Shown here piece after piece: positions 29,894 through 41,978 of a DNA stretch of 64,000 nucleotides. Both the position numbers and the translations under genes were made by a program. Below the pieces are notes generated by a model that had not been told where the DNA came from, ran no database searches, and was given only the letters and a program-made list of their open reading frames with translations. This DNA is from Brevipalpus yothersi. Its lineage: Eukaryota > Arthropoda > Arachnida > Trombidiformes > Tenuipalpidae. Each line of letters begins with the position of its first letter. Positions within the stretch are counted from its first letter, which is position 1. The stretch lies in NCBI GenBank assembly GCA_003956705.1, contig QZCP01000080.1, forward strand, positions 1 to 64,000. The letters are read 5' to 3'.

Positions 29894-30071
29894 TCATAAT
29901 CCACGAGGCTTACTGTTCGAATCATGACATCGACCAAGAAGTTCCTGGAATCGCTGATTTTCTGGCACTCGATAAGTTTGTTTTGCTTGAGCGTACATTC
30001 GCTGATGATCCTGAAGATGGATCGAATTATTTGATGGTGGTCGTTGATTGTGCCTATTGAAGGAAGCTGCT
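29894..30071 (-). CDS. Possible second exon of the small unrecognised gene
   Basis: After an AATCAG acceptor a Gln/Arg/Asn-rich frame runs to a stop at 29894, including YRVPENQRFQELLGR. This frame needs a phase-0 donor upstream (the weaker TTA|GTATTT of the exon at 30375-30499). The phase-2 join to the stronger donor opens a different, longer frame. Only one of these can be right. Confidence 0.25.
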
Positions 30072-30374
30072 CGCTGATTATCGATGGGCATTTTTCGGTG
30101 GATTAACGGTCACTACTATCGAGCGGTAGCACACAATTAAAGGAATGAAAAGATCAATGACAAACAGTCCTTGGAAAGGGAAGAGAATTAAAAGAGAATA
30201 ATTCACAAGCACGAGAGTAGAAAATAAAAAATTAAAACGCACAAGACAGTCTGAATGAATGGAATGAAGAATAAAATAATCAAGAGAAGAAAAAGAGATG
30301 AGAATAGTTCAACATTCACACATGCAATATAGAATGACAATTTTCACTATCATTCACTTTGCTTAAATACTAAC

Positions 30375-30499
30375 CATGGCGCCTGATTGTCCATGTTATA
30401 AAGTTTCTCACGATCAGGCCATGTCATTTCATTCGGCGTAAGCAAATATTTCCACAAGAAATCTTGGTATGCCATATTTCTGATGCCATATTTCAACAT
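30375..30499 (-). CDS. Unrecognised first coding exon of a small protein
   Basis: An ATG at 30499 opens 41 codons rich in Trp, Tyr, Asn and Leu, with a second Met at codon 9 starting MAYQDFLWKYLLTPNE. The exon ends ATG|GTTAGT in phase 2 (alternative donor TTA|GTATTT in phase 0). The codon pattern and aromatic content look coding, and the neighbouring frames are closed. I do not recognise the family. The following exon is probably in 29894-30072, but two frames are open there and neither joins cleanly, so the protein cannot be completed. Confidence 0.4.
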
Positions 30500-30937
30500 G
30501 AGATAAAAGTTTGATAAAAGTTTCTCCCCACCAAAAGTTGAACATTTTCAAAGCGCTTGAACTTGATACTTTACACACTTACACATACACACAATTCATA
30601 GAAAGTAGCCTTGATTCTTCATGGTGTAGATTGTGGAAAGTGTATATCATCAATCACAGTTTGAACTGTGTTTGAGGCCAAAACCAATTCTTACTTTCAC
30701 ATTCTTTCTCAATTCGCATCCTTTTGGCGGACAGCAAAATTTTTCATGTATCACAATTAAAGCAATACACACGAAACAATGTGTTTGCCCCTCTCAACTC
30801 AATCAATATCAAATGATTGGACATGGAAATGAAAGAGTACATGTTCATGGGCGAATGAGGTTAGGGAAGGAAAGGCGAAAACTTTTCTCTTCATTTAACG
30901 AAAAGCTTGATGATACGAAAAGATGATTAATTAAACA

Positions 30938-30940
<3 letters not shown>

Positions 30941-30991
<51 letters not shown>
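30941..30991. repeat. (CT)n microsatellite
   Basis: About 25 units between the small unrecognised gene and the Lys/His/Tyr-rich gene. Confidence 0.95.
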
Positions 30992-30992
<1 letters not shown>

Positions 30993-31074
30993 ACAGCCTA
31001 AACTTGATCTTTCTTGATCATTTTAATTGATCAATATGAAAGTGAGACAGTGATCATTCAATCGATTCAAATGT

Positions 31075-31140
31075 GACTCTCTCTCTCNNNNNNNNNNNNN
31101 NNNNNNNNNNNNNNNNNNNNNNNNNNNNNNNNNNNNNNNN

Positions 31141-31214
<74 letters not shown>
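31075..31214. repeat. (CT)n microsatellite with assembly gap
   Basis: CT units on both sides of a 53-base run of N (31088-31140). Confidence 0.95.
31088..31140. other. Assembly gap (53 N)
   Basis: Run of N inside a (CT)n tract. Confidence 1.
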
Positions 31215-31217
<3 letters not shown>

Positions 31218-32073
31218 TATGTTACTATTTCATCATTATTACATCAGGTAAACATGAAGTACACACTTCTTAATTGGAATCGGAAATGATTCGTCGTGTG
31301 TGTGTGTGTGTTACACATTCCAGAATTGTTAATAATGGAAGATTATTAGTGAGCTTAAGATCGATATTTTATTCTTTTCCACTCATATTACCATCATTTG
31401 GCTTTCAAAAGTGTGTTTGACACGAATCAAGATTTAGAGGGAGAGATCATGGTTTACTGTCAGACCAAAGTGAAAATGTTTCTCTCAAACACTATCGCCC
31501 AAATGAGAATCATTCTTCCGGACTGATTGAGCGGGATCAAATTTGACAATCGATTCTGATCAGTAGCTGTATAACTTGTAACGGGAAGTTAAATTGTCAT
31601 CTTGTACATGAGCCCTATTATATGAGTATGAAAATGCGAACACATTTTCATTATAACTGTCGCACCTTCAGTCTCATCGATTTTCTGTGTGTGATCAATT
31701 GGCTGATTTCAACACTCACACTGATTGGTTAATGAGTGATAAGCGATTGACAAAAATTAAGTACAACTAAATTGTTGTTTGCATATTATAAGTAGCATTC
31801 ATATCAACTGGAAAAATTGGATCAAACCAACCAAATTAAGCCCACTAAATACTAATGGATTCCCAACACTACAGCATAGATTATTATACTTGAATGTATC
31901 TCTCTCTCTCTATCTTGTCGTCTACCGATTGAAAATAATCAGAAGATCCGGGTTTTTGGTGGATTAATATTCCTACCTTCTCTCTCTCTCTATCCCACTT
32001 TCTTTTAACAATATTGTTAACAATTTTATCAGCTCACTCATCATCCTTGTGAATGTCGCTCGAAAAAATTTGC

Positions 32074-32080
32074 TTATATA
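32074..32080 (+). promoter_or_regulatory. TATA box of the Lys/His/Tyr-rich gene
   Basis: TATATAA lies 236 bases upstream of the start codon at 32310. A start site about 30 bases downstream would give an unspliced leader of about 205 bases. A clear TATA element fits a highly expressed, tissue-specific product. Confidence 0.5.
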
Positions 32081-32309
32081 AATTGGACACATCGTTCCGG
32101 TTGTTAGATCATAAGAGAATCGAAGTGTCGACAGGTTCGAAAACTTCGAATAGTTAGAAGCGTAGCTGATTAAGTTCGCTGGTTCGAATTGAACATAGTG
32201 TGTATTCCAGACTATTCCCGTGTATTATCTGTGTGATTATTTTGAAAGGGGGTTTTCTCTCTAATCTAAATTATTATTATTATTATTCTGATCATTCTTT
32301 TGTGTGACA

Positions 32310-34342
32310 ATGAAGTGCCTTGTTCTAGTGTCGCTGGTCATTTTCCAGTGTATCTCATGGACCACCTCGGATACTCAACATGATACCAATACTGATTCTG
32401 ATCTCACCGGAACATGTGATCTTATGACTGCAGCCAGTAATTGGAACAAAGGATATGAAGCCAAAAAGTGGGAAGAAGATGATTATGGTAAGTTTGGTCA
32501 TAAAAATGATCATCCATCAGTGTGTTCATCATATCTTTCATCATTGCGAGTAATCAAGTCCTCCAAGAGAATCATCATTTGGAATAATTCAAAAATCCTA
32601 TTATTGATACTTATTGTGAAATATTTCGTCATCATCTTTTTGGAATCATTTCATTTATTTGAGCCTTATTATCATTTCTTTTCTGCAAGATAAAAAAGAA
32701 AAGCACAATAAAAAGTATCATGATTATCATCAAGAAAAGAAGAAGGTAAATATTTTGATATGATGTCATTATCACTTTTTTTATCATCAATACTACCGTT
32801 CAAAAAATGAGTGGCCACCATAAGTCCATCAAATTCTTCGTTGATTGTGCATCTAAAAATAATGTGAAATTTTCTATACTCTTCGAGAAACAGCATGATG
32901 ATTGGAAAAAGCATGGCGAAGAATATGAGAAGAAAAAATTAGGCCACAAATATAAGGACAAACATTACATGGACAAAGCCCATAAAAAGTATAAGGACGG
33001 AAAGCAAGGAAAAAAATATGAAAATTATAAGGAAGGAAAGAAAGCTGGTAAGTTTTCTCTCCCCTCAATCTATTCAAGATTTATCAGATAAATTCTGAAC
33101 TAATATGTTTTTTTGACCACTTTTCATGCTAGATCATTACAAAAAATGGGAAGACAAATGGAACTATGACAAAGATAAGGGTCATGGGTAAGTGATATAC
33201 TCAAATCAGTGATGAAGTTGATTATTTTCGATTTTGTGAGCTTCCAAATTTTCCATCAATCTGAATGGATCATGAGTGAACAATCAGGCAACCATCAAGT
33301 TAATTAATCAGAACATCACTGATGGGATGGGGCAACTAAATCTATCATCAACTCTGATCTGAATATAACGAAGGAGAATTCTACCTCTCAAATGAGAAGA
33401 GAATTTCATTTAATTAATCAAATTTTCCATCCTTTTTCCGGATAGATATGTGAAATCCTATTCATGGGATAAGGAACATGCCAAGAAGTATAAGCATGGA
33501 TCAAAGGGTGGCCACCATAAGGACTACAAGCAAAAGGAAAAGAAAGACTACTGGTAAGACTCTTTCGCGAAGACCATAGATAATTAGATAAGATCAAAGT
33601 GGGCGAAAATGAGGTCACACAAATTTTCAGAGAAAATGGAACGATTAAGCTGGTCAATGAGTAAGGTTATTGCTGCAAAGACACTCCAGAAGTCAATAGT
33701 TTTCAGAGTGTGACATAATTGTTCTCTAACTTTCTCATGGATAATTTCACGATATATATTTGATGCATCAATTGGAGTAGATTTTTTTCTCAGTATTACT
33801 GGCCACTAGACTGTCCGATTGACCTGATTCTTTTTTTTCTCTCTCTCTTTCTCTTCCTTCATCACTATTACAGGGAACAACACAAAAAGGGTGAGTAGCC
33901 TTGTTAACATCATTAAAGTGATTGATCAAAAACCTCGAAGGATACCTCATTGAATTCTCATCATGATGAATCCAAGAGGATCATGGACTTTGACAATTCG
34001 AGGTTCTAATCGTAATTTTGATTTGGTATTAACTCTGCCACATTATTCCCACTCAGATGAGAAAGACCATTATAAGAAGGGCGAGAAGAAGTATAAGGAC
34101 GATTGGAAAGACAAACACATGAAGAAACATTGGGGCGACTACGGGCATAAAAAGAAGATGCAAAATATGCACAAGAAAGATAAATGTGAGAATAAGTCAT
34201 CCAAGATCGTATAGATCAAAAGTCTGTGAATATAGACAAGTTGATTCATTCTTTTTCTACTCTTTCCACAGGGGACGAAGGATATCATCATGATAAGAAA
34301 CACAAAAAGTACGGCTATCACAAACATGGATACCATGCTTAA
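32310..34342 (+). CDS. Secreted Lys/His/Tyr-rich low-complexity protein, eight exons
   Basis: Coding exons are 32310-32487, 32690-32745, 32894-33047, 33133-33187, 33446-33553, 33874-33890, 34057-34185 and 34272-34342; all junctions are GT-AG and in phase, giving 255 aa. Residues 1 to about 22 are a hydrophobic signal peptide (MKCLVLVSLVIFQCISW). About 40 Thr/Asp-rich residues follow, then 196 residues that by my count contain 65 Lys, 26 His, 22 Tyr and 8 Trp and no Cys. Short motifs recur: DHYKK, KKYKD, HKKY, WEDKW. The His/Gly/Tyr-rich C-terminus ends HKHGYHA. No domain is recognised. Composition suggests an extracellular matrix, adhesive, cuticle or metal-binding protein; that is inference. 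The gene converges on the formate-THF ligase gene. Confidence 0.85.
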
Positions 34343-34655
34343 GTGGCCTAAAAATGAACTCTGAGTTCTTGATCAATACACTGCCTACTGATTGATAAGT
34401 CATTTTGAAAAGAATTGTAAACTGTGACTTAAGAGGCATAGGTTTTAAAATGCTCATATTTTTAGCATATTATAAACCATAAATGTATTCATTATCACAA
34501 GTATAAAAAATTAGAAAATTTGCCTTTAAAAGACTAATGAAAATTTGTGAGCTTTTAAAAAAACATTTTCAACGACTTAGTTTTCTTTGTGTTTCAAGTA
34601 ATAGGAATATTTGAGGACTTTGTTAGTATGGATTTTGGAGGAAATATCCATTTGA
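34343..34655. other. Convergent 3' spacer
   Basis: AT-rich 313 bases between the stop codons of the Lys/His/Tyr-rich gene (plus) and the ligase gene (minus). It must hold both 3' UTRs. I see no canonical AATAAA on either strand here. Confidence 0.6.
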
Positions 34656-37600
34656 CTAGAAGAGGCCAACTATTTCACCAGTTTCAGTGTTGATATCGAT
34701 ATCGAAGAAGGCTGGTCGAGTTGGTAAGCCGGGCATTGTTCGAATCTGAGGATAAAAACATATTGAATCAATGAGATAATCTGGTGAACCGAGAGTGTGA
34801 TATAATAAGATTTCGAGAGATAGATAATGGAGACACAAACCTCTCCGGCAAAAGGGAATAGAAAACCAGCTCCAACAGAAGCACGGATATCCATGATTGG
34901 GAATACGAAATCCTTTGGTGATCCTACAATTAAAATCAGAAAGAAAAAATGAAATTAACATAATTGCCCAAAGCGCTTTGAACAGTCAACACATCTCATA
35001 CCCTTCAAGGTTGGATCGTGAGATAGTGAAAGTTGAGTCTTCGCGATGCAGACAGGCAGTTTATCATAACCAAGAGCTTCGAATCTCTGTGTGAATTGAA
35101 TTGAAATTAGCAATGACTTCTCTTACTCGCCACCATGGCAAACACATTTCTCCACTTACTTTAATTTTTTTCTCAACATCATCAGTGTATTCAACTGAAC
35201 GAGCACCGTAAATCTTTTTCGCTGTAATTTCGATCTTCTCCTGCAGGTAAGCGAGAGAGAGAAAGTAAAAAGTAAGATTGATAGAGTCATGAACTTGAAA
35301 ATAACTGGTTTTCTTGATCGTGGATCTTTCCACGCCACAACATCCGACCGAACGAAAAGAGAGAAACGAAGAGAGAGGAACGAAGAGAGAGGAACGAAGA
35401 GAGAGGAACGAAGAGAGAGGAACGAAGAGAGAGGAAAGAGAGGGAGAAAGAGAGAAAGAAGTAAAGAAAGAAGAGAGCTCGAAAAGATAGAGCATGTATC
35501 GTAAAAGAACGTGTACCTTGATCGAAAGTTCCAGTGGATACAAGAAGCAGCCTGTTTTTTTACCCTCAGAGCAAGCTTTCAAAACGGCATTGGCCAGATC
35601 CACAGCACCTTCACCACCGAGTTCCCATCCACGGCATATTTGGGCGTCAAATGCACCAGCAAGCAGTGATCGTTCACGAACCAATTTCAATTCACGGTCA
35701 GTATCGGTTGAAAATTTGTTGATTGCTACAACCACTGGTAAGTTCAATTTTTCCGAAATATTATTCAAATGAGTTTCAAGATTGCATAAACCTTTTGACA
35801 AGAGTTCTAGATTCTGATTTGGAAGTTGGAAAGAGAGAAGAAGAAGAAGAAGAATACATTTGGGGGTCAATAGTGTTGAGCAAGCCAGATTTCATTCTCA
35901 AAGTTAATCAAAATTGAGTAATCATTGAATTCTTCTACTCACTTCCTCTCGATACACTGCTGGCACAACAGCACCTGGAGTGATTGGAGGTCCATCACCA
36001 TGTGACTTGAGAGCACGTACAGTGGCCACAATCACAACACAATTGGGCAGGATACCTGAATTGCGACACTTGATATTGATGAACTTTTCTAACCCAATAT
36101 CAGCTCCAAAACCAGCTTCGGTAACTGAGAAGAATTATAATTAGTTGTCATTAATTGAGCAGACGAATCTGCGAACAAATCAAATGCAACTGCAAGGTTA
36201 CCAACCGACACATCCTTCTGGACCTGCAAGTTTGAGTGCTAATTTATCGGCAATTACTGACGAAGCTCCATGAGCAATGTTGGCAAAAGGGCCACAATGA
36301 ACCAGAACTGGAGTGTGTTCAAGAGTTTGAAGGAGAGTTGGCTTCAGTGCATCTGAAAACAATAGATGGTATCAATTTAAGATGATAATTTCCATCTCAA
36401 ACATTATCACTTTAAACTACCTTTCAATAGAACCATAACGGCACCAGTTACACCGAGATCTTCGATTGTAACTGGCCTTGGTGGATCGTGCTTGGATGTA
36501 GCGAAAACCATATCACCTAGACGTTTACGTGCTTCCGTCATATCGTTGACTAGTGACATAATGGCCATAATTTCACTGGCTACTGTTATATCGAAGCTTG
36601 TCTGTGAGATATATGTATAGCGTGTGATTATCATTGAGCATGCAAGTTTTTGATGCATGATTTGGGTGCAACTCACATCTCGAGTGAAGCCACTCTCTTC
36701 AGGACCCAAGCCAATTTTAACCTTTCTTAGAAAACGATCATTCAAATCAAGAACACGATTCCACTGGATGGTGTCTGGATTAACATCGAGACGAGCAAAT
36801 GCTCGACGCTGTTCAACGGTTAGCTTTTCAGGGGCAATATTTTCATCAATTCCCAATTTTTTGAGCCGCATCTTTTGGATGCTACTGAATTCTCTTGCTT
36901 TTCCAGGCTATAAATAAATATAATCAGATCAAGGAGGAAGAGAAGAGAGAAAGAAAGAAAGTTGGGCGCAAATGGTTAACATTGAGATTATGATCATAAC
37001 GGATGTTGAAAAGTGAATTTGTAACTTTGTTAATGACATATTTGCGGAATATCGAGATCCAAGGGAAGATAATCAATCAAATAATTGATCGCCACGTGTA
37101 TGAAGAAGAACATATTCGACAGGTAACGGTCATAAAGGAAGGAAAGTAACTATCAATAAGAGCATAATGGCTAGATAATCCTGTAACTACTATTTGACAG
37201 TCAACAGATGAACCAATTTGAAGTGATGAGAATCCCATAAATATTCTATCAAAAGGTCGCTAAGAGTGGTAACAAATTTCAATGGACATCCTTATTCTTA
37301 CAAAGAGAGCTATTTTTATTCCTCCCCCATTAGGATTCAATTAGATTGATTTCTATGATCAAAATACCCAAGGAAGCAATCTTTTTGCAATTGAAAATGA
37401 TAAAATTTAATGTCTCGAGTTGTGATCATCAAGGAGACATGGATGTATCAAAACCTACCATCAACTGAAATCTTGTACCGCTGAGAGGAAAAAAGATCAA
37501 GAAAGACGATCTATGTAAGTACTTATTTTCTTCTAGTATTGTCTGATAGTAGCATGAGTGCTGAAGTGCTTCGATCATCACAATAAACGGTAGTTGCTCA

Positions 37601-39106
37601 TTGTTAAGAAATCATTTTGGAAAGGAGCAGTTGGAATAATTTCATAATTAACTGTCAATGACTCATGATACTCTTATGGCTCCATAATTTGAGTTTCAAG
37701 GTTTGAAATGAACATAAATGATTAAACATTTCATGGATAAACACTATTAGCCGAGTAAGAACATAGTAGTAAGTTTCACCTACATTTCATCACTCATTCA
37801 ACAGCTAATAAAATGAACAAAGATCCTACTCTACTGAAAGAGTCACAATTACTCATCAAATTTACGAGTGTATCATAATTGGACTCATTTTTAACGGCTG
37901 ATCATGTGTAATCAACAAGATTGAACAAAGAAAACTAGAGAGCCTCAAAGTCCAAGCGCAATCTTAATGGAAAAAAAACACTCAAACCTCTTGAGTGTAT
38001 CAAATACAAACCTTTTTGGGAACCAATCTATTGAAGAGAGCTTGATCAGACTGATTGGCTTCGTGAAATATTCTCGCATCAATAGCAGCAGCGATCAGGT
38101 TGTGAGCTGCAGAGATTGCATGAATATCACCTGGATATATGGAAAAATTTTTAATTGTTAAATCAGAGACAAAGAGAAGAAGAATAATGAGTATAAGAAA
38201 AATTGTTGGTCAGTCAAAATGAATTGATTCAATCATTTTGCATTGTGTTGAGGTAAGAATAAAGTGAAAGAAATTGAAAGTGAAAGGTTAAATCTGACAC
38301 TCTGGACTCGTCATCATCTTAGTGAAGACAATGATAATGAAAGTTCCTGAAGAGCCTTGTGTTTGTGTGTATGCGTATGAAAGGAGGAGAACTTTTTGTA
38401 CTTGAACATTATCTCAAAACTTTTTCCTCCTCCTTACATTCACCATCAACATCACCACGAATCGGAATCCTTTCCAAACTAATCCACTTTCTTCTACTTA
38501 CCTGTTAAGTGGAGATTGAAGTCCTCCATCGGTATCACTTGTGAATAGCCTCCTCCAGCAGCACCTCCTGCGAATCGGAAGGAGAGATAGAGAGAGAGAG
38601 GAAGAATGAGAAGAAAAAAATTTGAAGATCATCAAGTAGAAAAAGAATAAAAACAATCCATTGATCCCGGTGAACGATAAGAACATCGCTCACCGTGAGC
38701 AACATGTTGTGTGTATTATGATAATCAATTCTCTCTTAAATATTACCTTTGATTCCGAATGTTGGTCCTTGGCTGGGTTGTCTTATGCAAGCGATACACT
38801 TTTTACCAATCCAGCCTCCAATAGCTTGGGCTAAGCCGAGGGTTGTGGTACTTTTTCCTGCGGAAATTGGATCATTAGATATGGGATATGCAAATGATGA
38901 TGATTTAATCTAGGTAGAACTTTTTTTTCTGTAGATTCATTTTCTTTTACACATATACACACACACACTCTCTTTCTTTCTCCCTCTTTCTTGCTTATCA
39001 TAAGAAAATATCTTTTTTACATCCCAGCAGTTGGGACGATCTTGACATTCGAAGTGGAATTTTTCTCAACTTTCGCTTGCTTGCTCCTCTCATAACATAA
39101 AGCCTC

Positions 39107-39151
<45 letters not shown>

Positions 39152-39464
39152 TCGTTCTCTTTCTCTTTTCACCTACGATTCGAATGAATATATATATACA
39201 CATTCAACGAAATGAATTGCATTTCCTTCCCTCAACTTGGTATGTTTACCAAGTTGTATTATATTACTGCTGGTTTGTGGCCTCCTCTTGAGGTCGATTC
39301 GATCAGAAGAGGATCAATTCAAGGTGAAAGTTTTCTAGATAGCCTGATAATTTTGTCCTACTCAGTTTCACAGTTGAAAATGAGAAAATTTTGCAACTCA
39401 GCATAGTTGTCGAAATTTGTAGTGTCAAGAAATCATGAAAATTAACATATCGATGAGATGAGAT

Positions 39465-39508
<44 letters not shown>

Positions 39509-41937
39509 TGTCGAACGTGTAACATCAGTATTAAGTATATGGCCTGAACACATTCAATTGGCGAATATATTATATAGCCTTTTCCAATGCTGAAAGAATT
39601 CGTTTCGCAACTCAATGAGAAGAAGCATCAATATGCATATAAACGAATATTTAAGATGATCGTTGACTGATGTTCTCGAGAAAATACTTGTTGAGAGTGG
39701 TGATGAGCAAAAAAGATCATTACATATCAGCATCTCCTATTGAGTGACGATTGTGAGGGTTCAAATTCCTCTCCTAAAAAGCCTATGGACCTAAGTGGAC
39801 AAAAATCTTGCAAATTTTGGCATCAACTAATTGACTTTTCACTTTTTCTGTTCCAAGAAAAGTCAGAGTGGAAAATTCTCCGAAAAATTATGCATGATAA
39901 GCGAAAACAATCTTACCAAAAAGTATGCAGTGTAGTAGCACTGAGCTACTGATTATGCACTTGTTCTAATCATTTTAATGTGCAGTTAGTGAAATTATCA
40001 AAGCAAAATAGGACAATCCTCGGTAGATAAAGTAGATACCATTATTAAAACAATGAAGAACAACGACTGTCAAGTGGTATCAGACAATTGTTTAAAAATT
40101 ATCAATCACAAAACAACAACAAAACTCTTCGACAAAAGCTAAATCATACATCTTATCAGTACAATGATCCCAATAGTGCTGAGAGCAAGAGAAAAGAGAT
40201 CCCTTCTAGTGAATTTGAAAGAAAGATGGGAAATAAATTGAAAGATTTCTGCTTCTTGCATGTTTATGATCGATGATGAAATATGGATGATTGAATAACT
40301 TTATTCACTTTTCTCTAGCCAAAAATTATATGACCTAAAGAGCAATAATTCTCATCGAAACATATACTCTACTTATTGTGATCAGGACACACACTGGAAG
40401 TCTTGATAAGAGATTGTTATTCGGAAACGTATTGTTCGTGACAGACAGACTGATGACAGTTAATGAAAATGCATATGCTGAGATGTAAAATAAATTGTCT
40501 TCATGTAGAGATAGTAAATCATTGAGATTGCAAAATTACGAAAAAAAATGTGATATACTCTCTTTCGTTTCTCTTACATCACTCAATCCATGATGTCCAT
40601 TGAACAAGGGTCGTTTACTATCCATTCCATTCCAGATTATGGATAAATAGCGTGTGAGAGAGGAAGTAGTCTCAATGATAAAATTAATAACTATAAGTTC
40701 TCAAGAGCAGAAAAAATTTTTCTCTTTCTCGAATCATTAGAAAAAGTTCCGCAACTCTTTCGCCTTCAAAAAGAGAGAGAGAGAGAGAGAAATTATACCA
40801 CAAAAAGAGTATCAACGGTGTAGACAGGAAGAGTCAAGTGCTCAAAGTGTCTTATTGAAGATTTTCTCTTTCTCTCTCTCTCATTAATAAGGGTTTGATG
40901 GTTGATCATCAAAAATGGTGAACCTGAACTCAAAGAGACAGATAGAGATGGGAAGCTTTCAAAATGCTGATGAATGGCCGAAAATTTCGCAACCCAACAA
41001 CACTCATTGCCGATCACAATCAAGAAACACTTAATCATTCCGGCCGTTGCGTGGGTCAAGCTGGATGATCAGTAAAAGGACATCGGCCACAGTTTGATGG
41101 TGTGGAAAAGTTTGATAAATCGAGAAAGTTCCACTATCAAATAATATGTACATTTGAATTTTCACCTCTTTCACATTTACACGTAACCTTTCTCTCGCCT
41201 TTTTTCTTCTCTCTCTATCTATCTATATATCGTCAAAAAATTGAATGCAATCTGATGGATCTGCGATAAGATTGAACAAGGACTGATCGACATCGATTTT
41301 AGGCACTTTCTCCATCTCATTGATAGCTGAGCTATGCAATCAGTGAGCAGTGATTTTCATGGTTAACATGGCATTTTACGGTTTTCCTTCGTATTTTTTT
41401 CCCTTCCGTGACTAGATAGAGGAAGGAACGTGAAATGTCCATCAATATGTTGAAGTTTGTTAGAGAAATGGGCTTGGACAATCATCTCGTGTGTGTGTGT
41501 GTAGGTACATCAATGAAATGTACAAGTACAAATGATCCTAAGAATTCGGGACACACACACATTCACATGAAAGTTGGATACAAACTCTCTCATAGTGATT
41601 GAGAGAGTGAAAAAAAGGAATACAATGAATTGGTCAGTTTGAAAGAAAAGACTCGATCTTTTGGTCACCTCTCATATACTGGCCACGGAAACACTCTCTC
41701 TAACCTAATCGGACTGATAGTGGTCACGATATGGTTCAAGAAGGCCAAGAATGAGAGAGAGAAAACTGAGATAATGGAAACCCGATTATTGGATCAAGGG
41801 TCTGGTGGTCGAAGAGTGGAACTGGTTGAACAAGATACAGTATCAAAGTATAAACCTGAGACAAGGTAGAAAGAGAGGTAGAAAGAGAAAGAAAGAGAGA
41901 GAAAAAGAGAAAGAGAGAGAATGTACAAGTTCGATAA

Positions 41938-41978
<41 letters not shown>

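Larger units (their letters stand above)
30500..32073. other. Spacer with (CT)n tracts and gap
   Basis: Contains (CT)n at 30941-30991 and 31075-31214 (second assembly gap) and a (GT)n run near 31295-31312. No gene is supported. Confidence 0.5.

Noticed and set aside
35341..35440. Regularly spaced short repeats considered as a CRISPR-like array
   Set aside because: Units are directly tandem without unique spacers, inside an intron of a eukaryotic gene.
35064..35517. Long read-through frame after the ligase exon at 35813-35517
   Set aside because: The exon ends at ATCAAG|GTAC, and the following frame encodes GA/CT low complexity; the correct continuation is the exon at 35240-35160.
39745..39775. 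tRNA T-arm-like GAGGGTTCAAATTCCTC
   Set aside because: The stem-loop pairs, but no matching acceptor stem, D arm or anticodon arm exists at the right distance.
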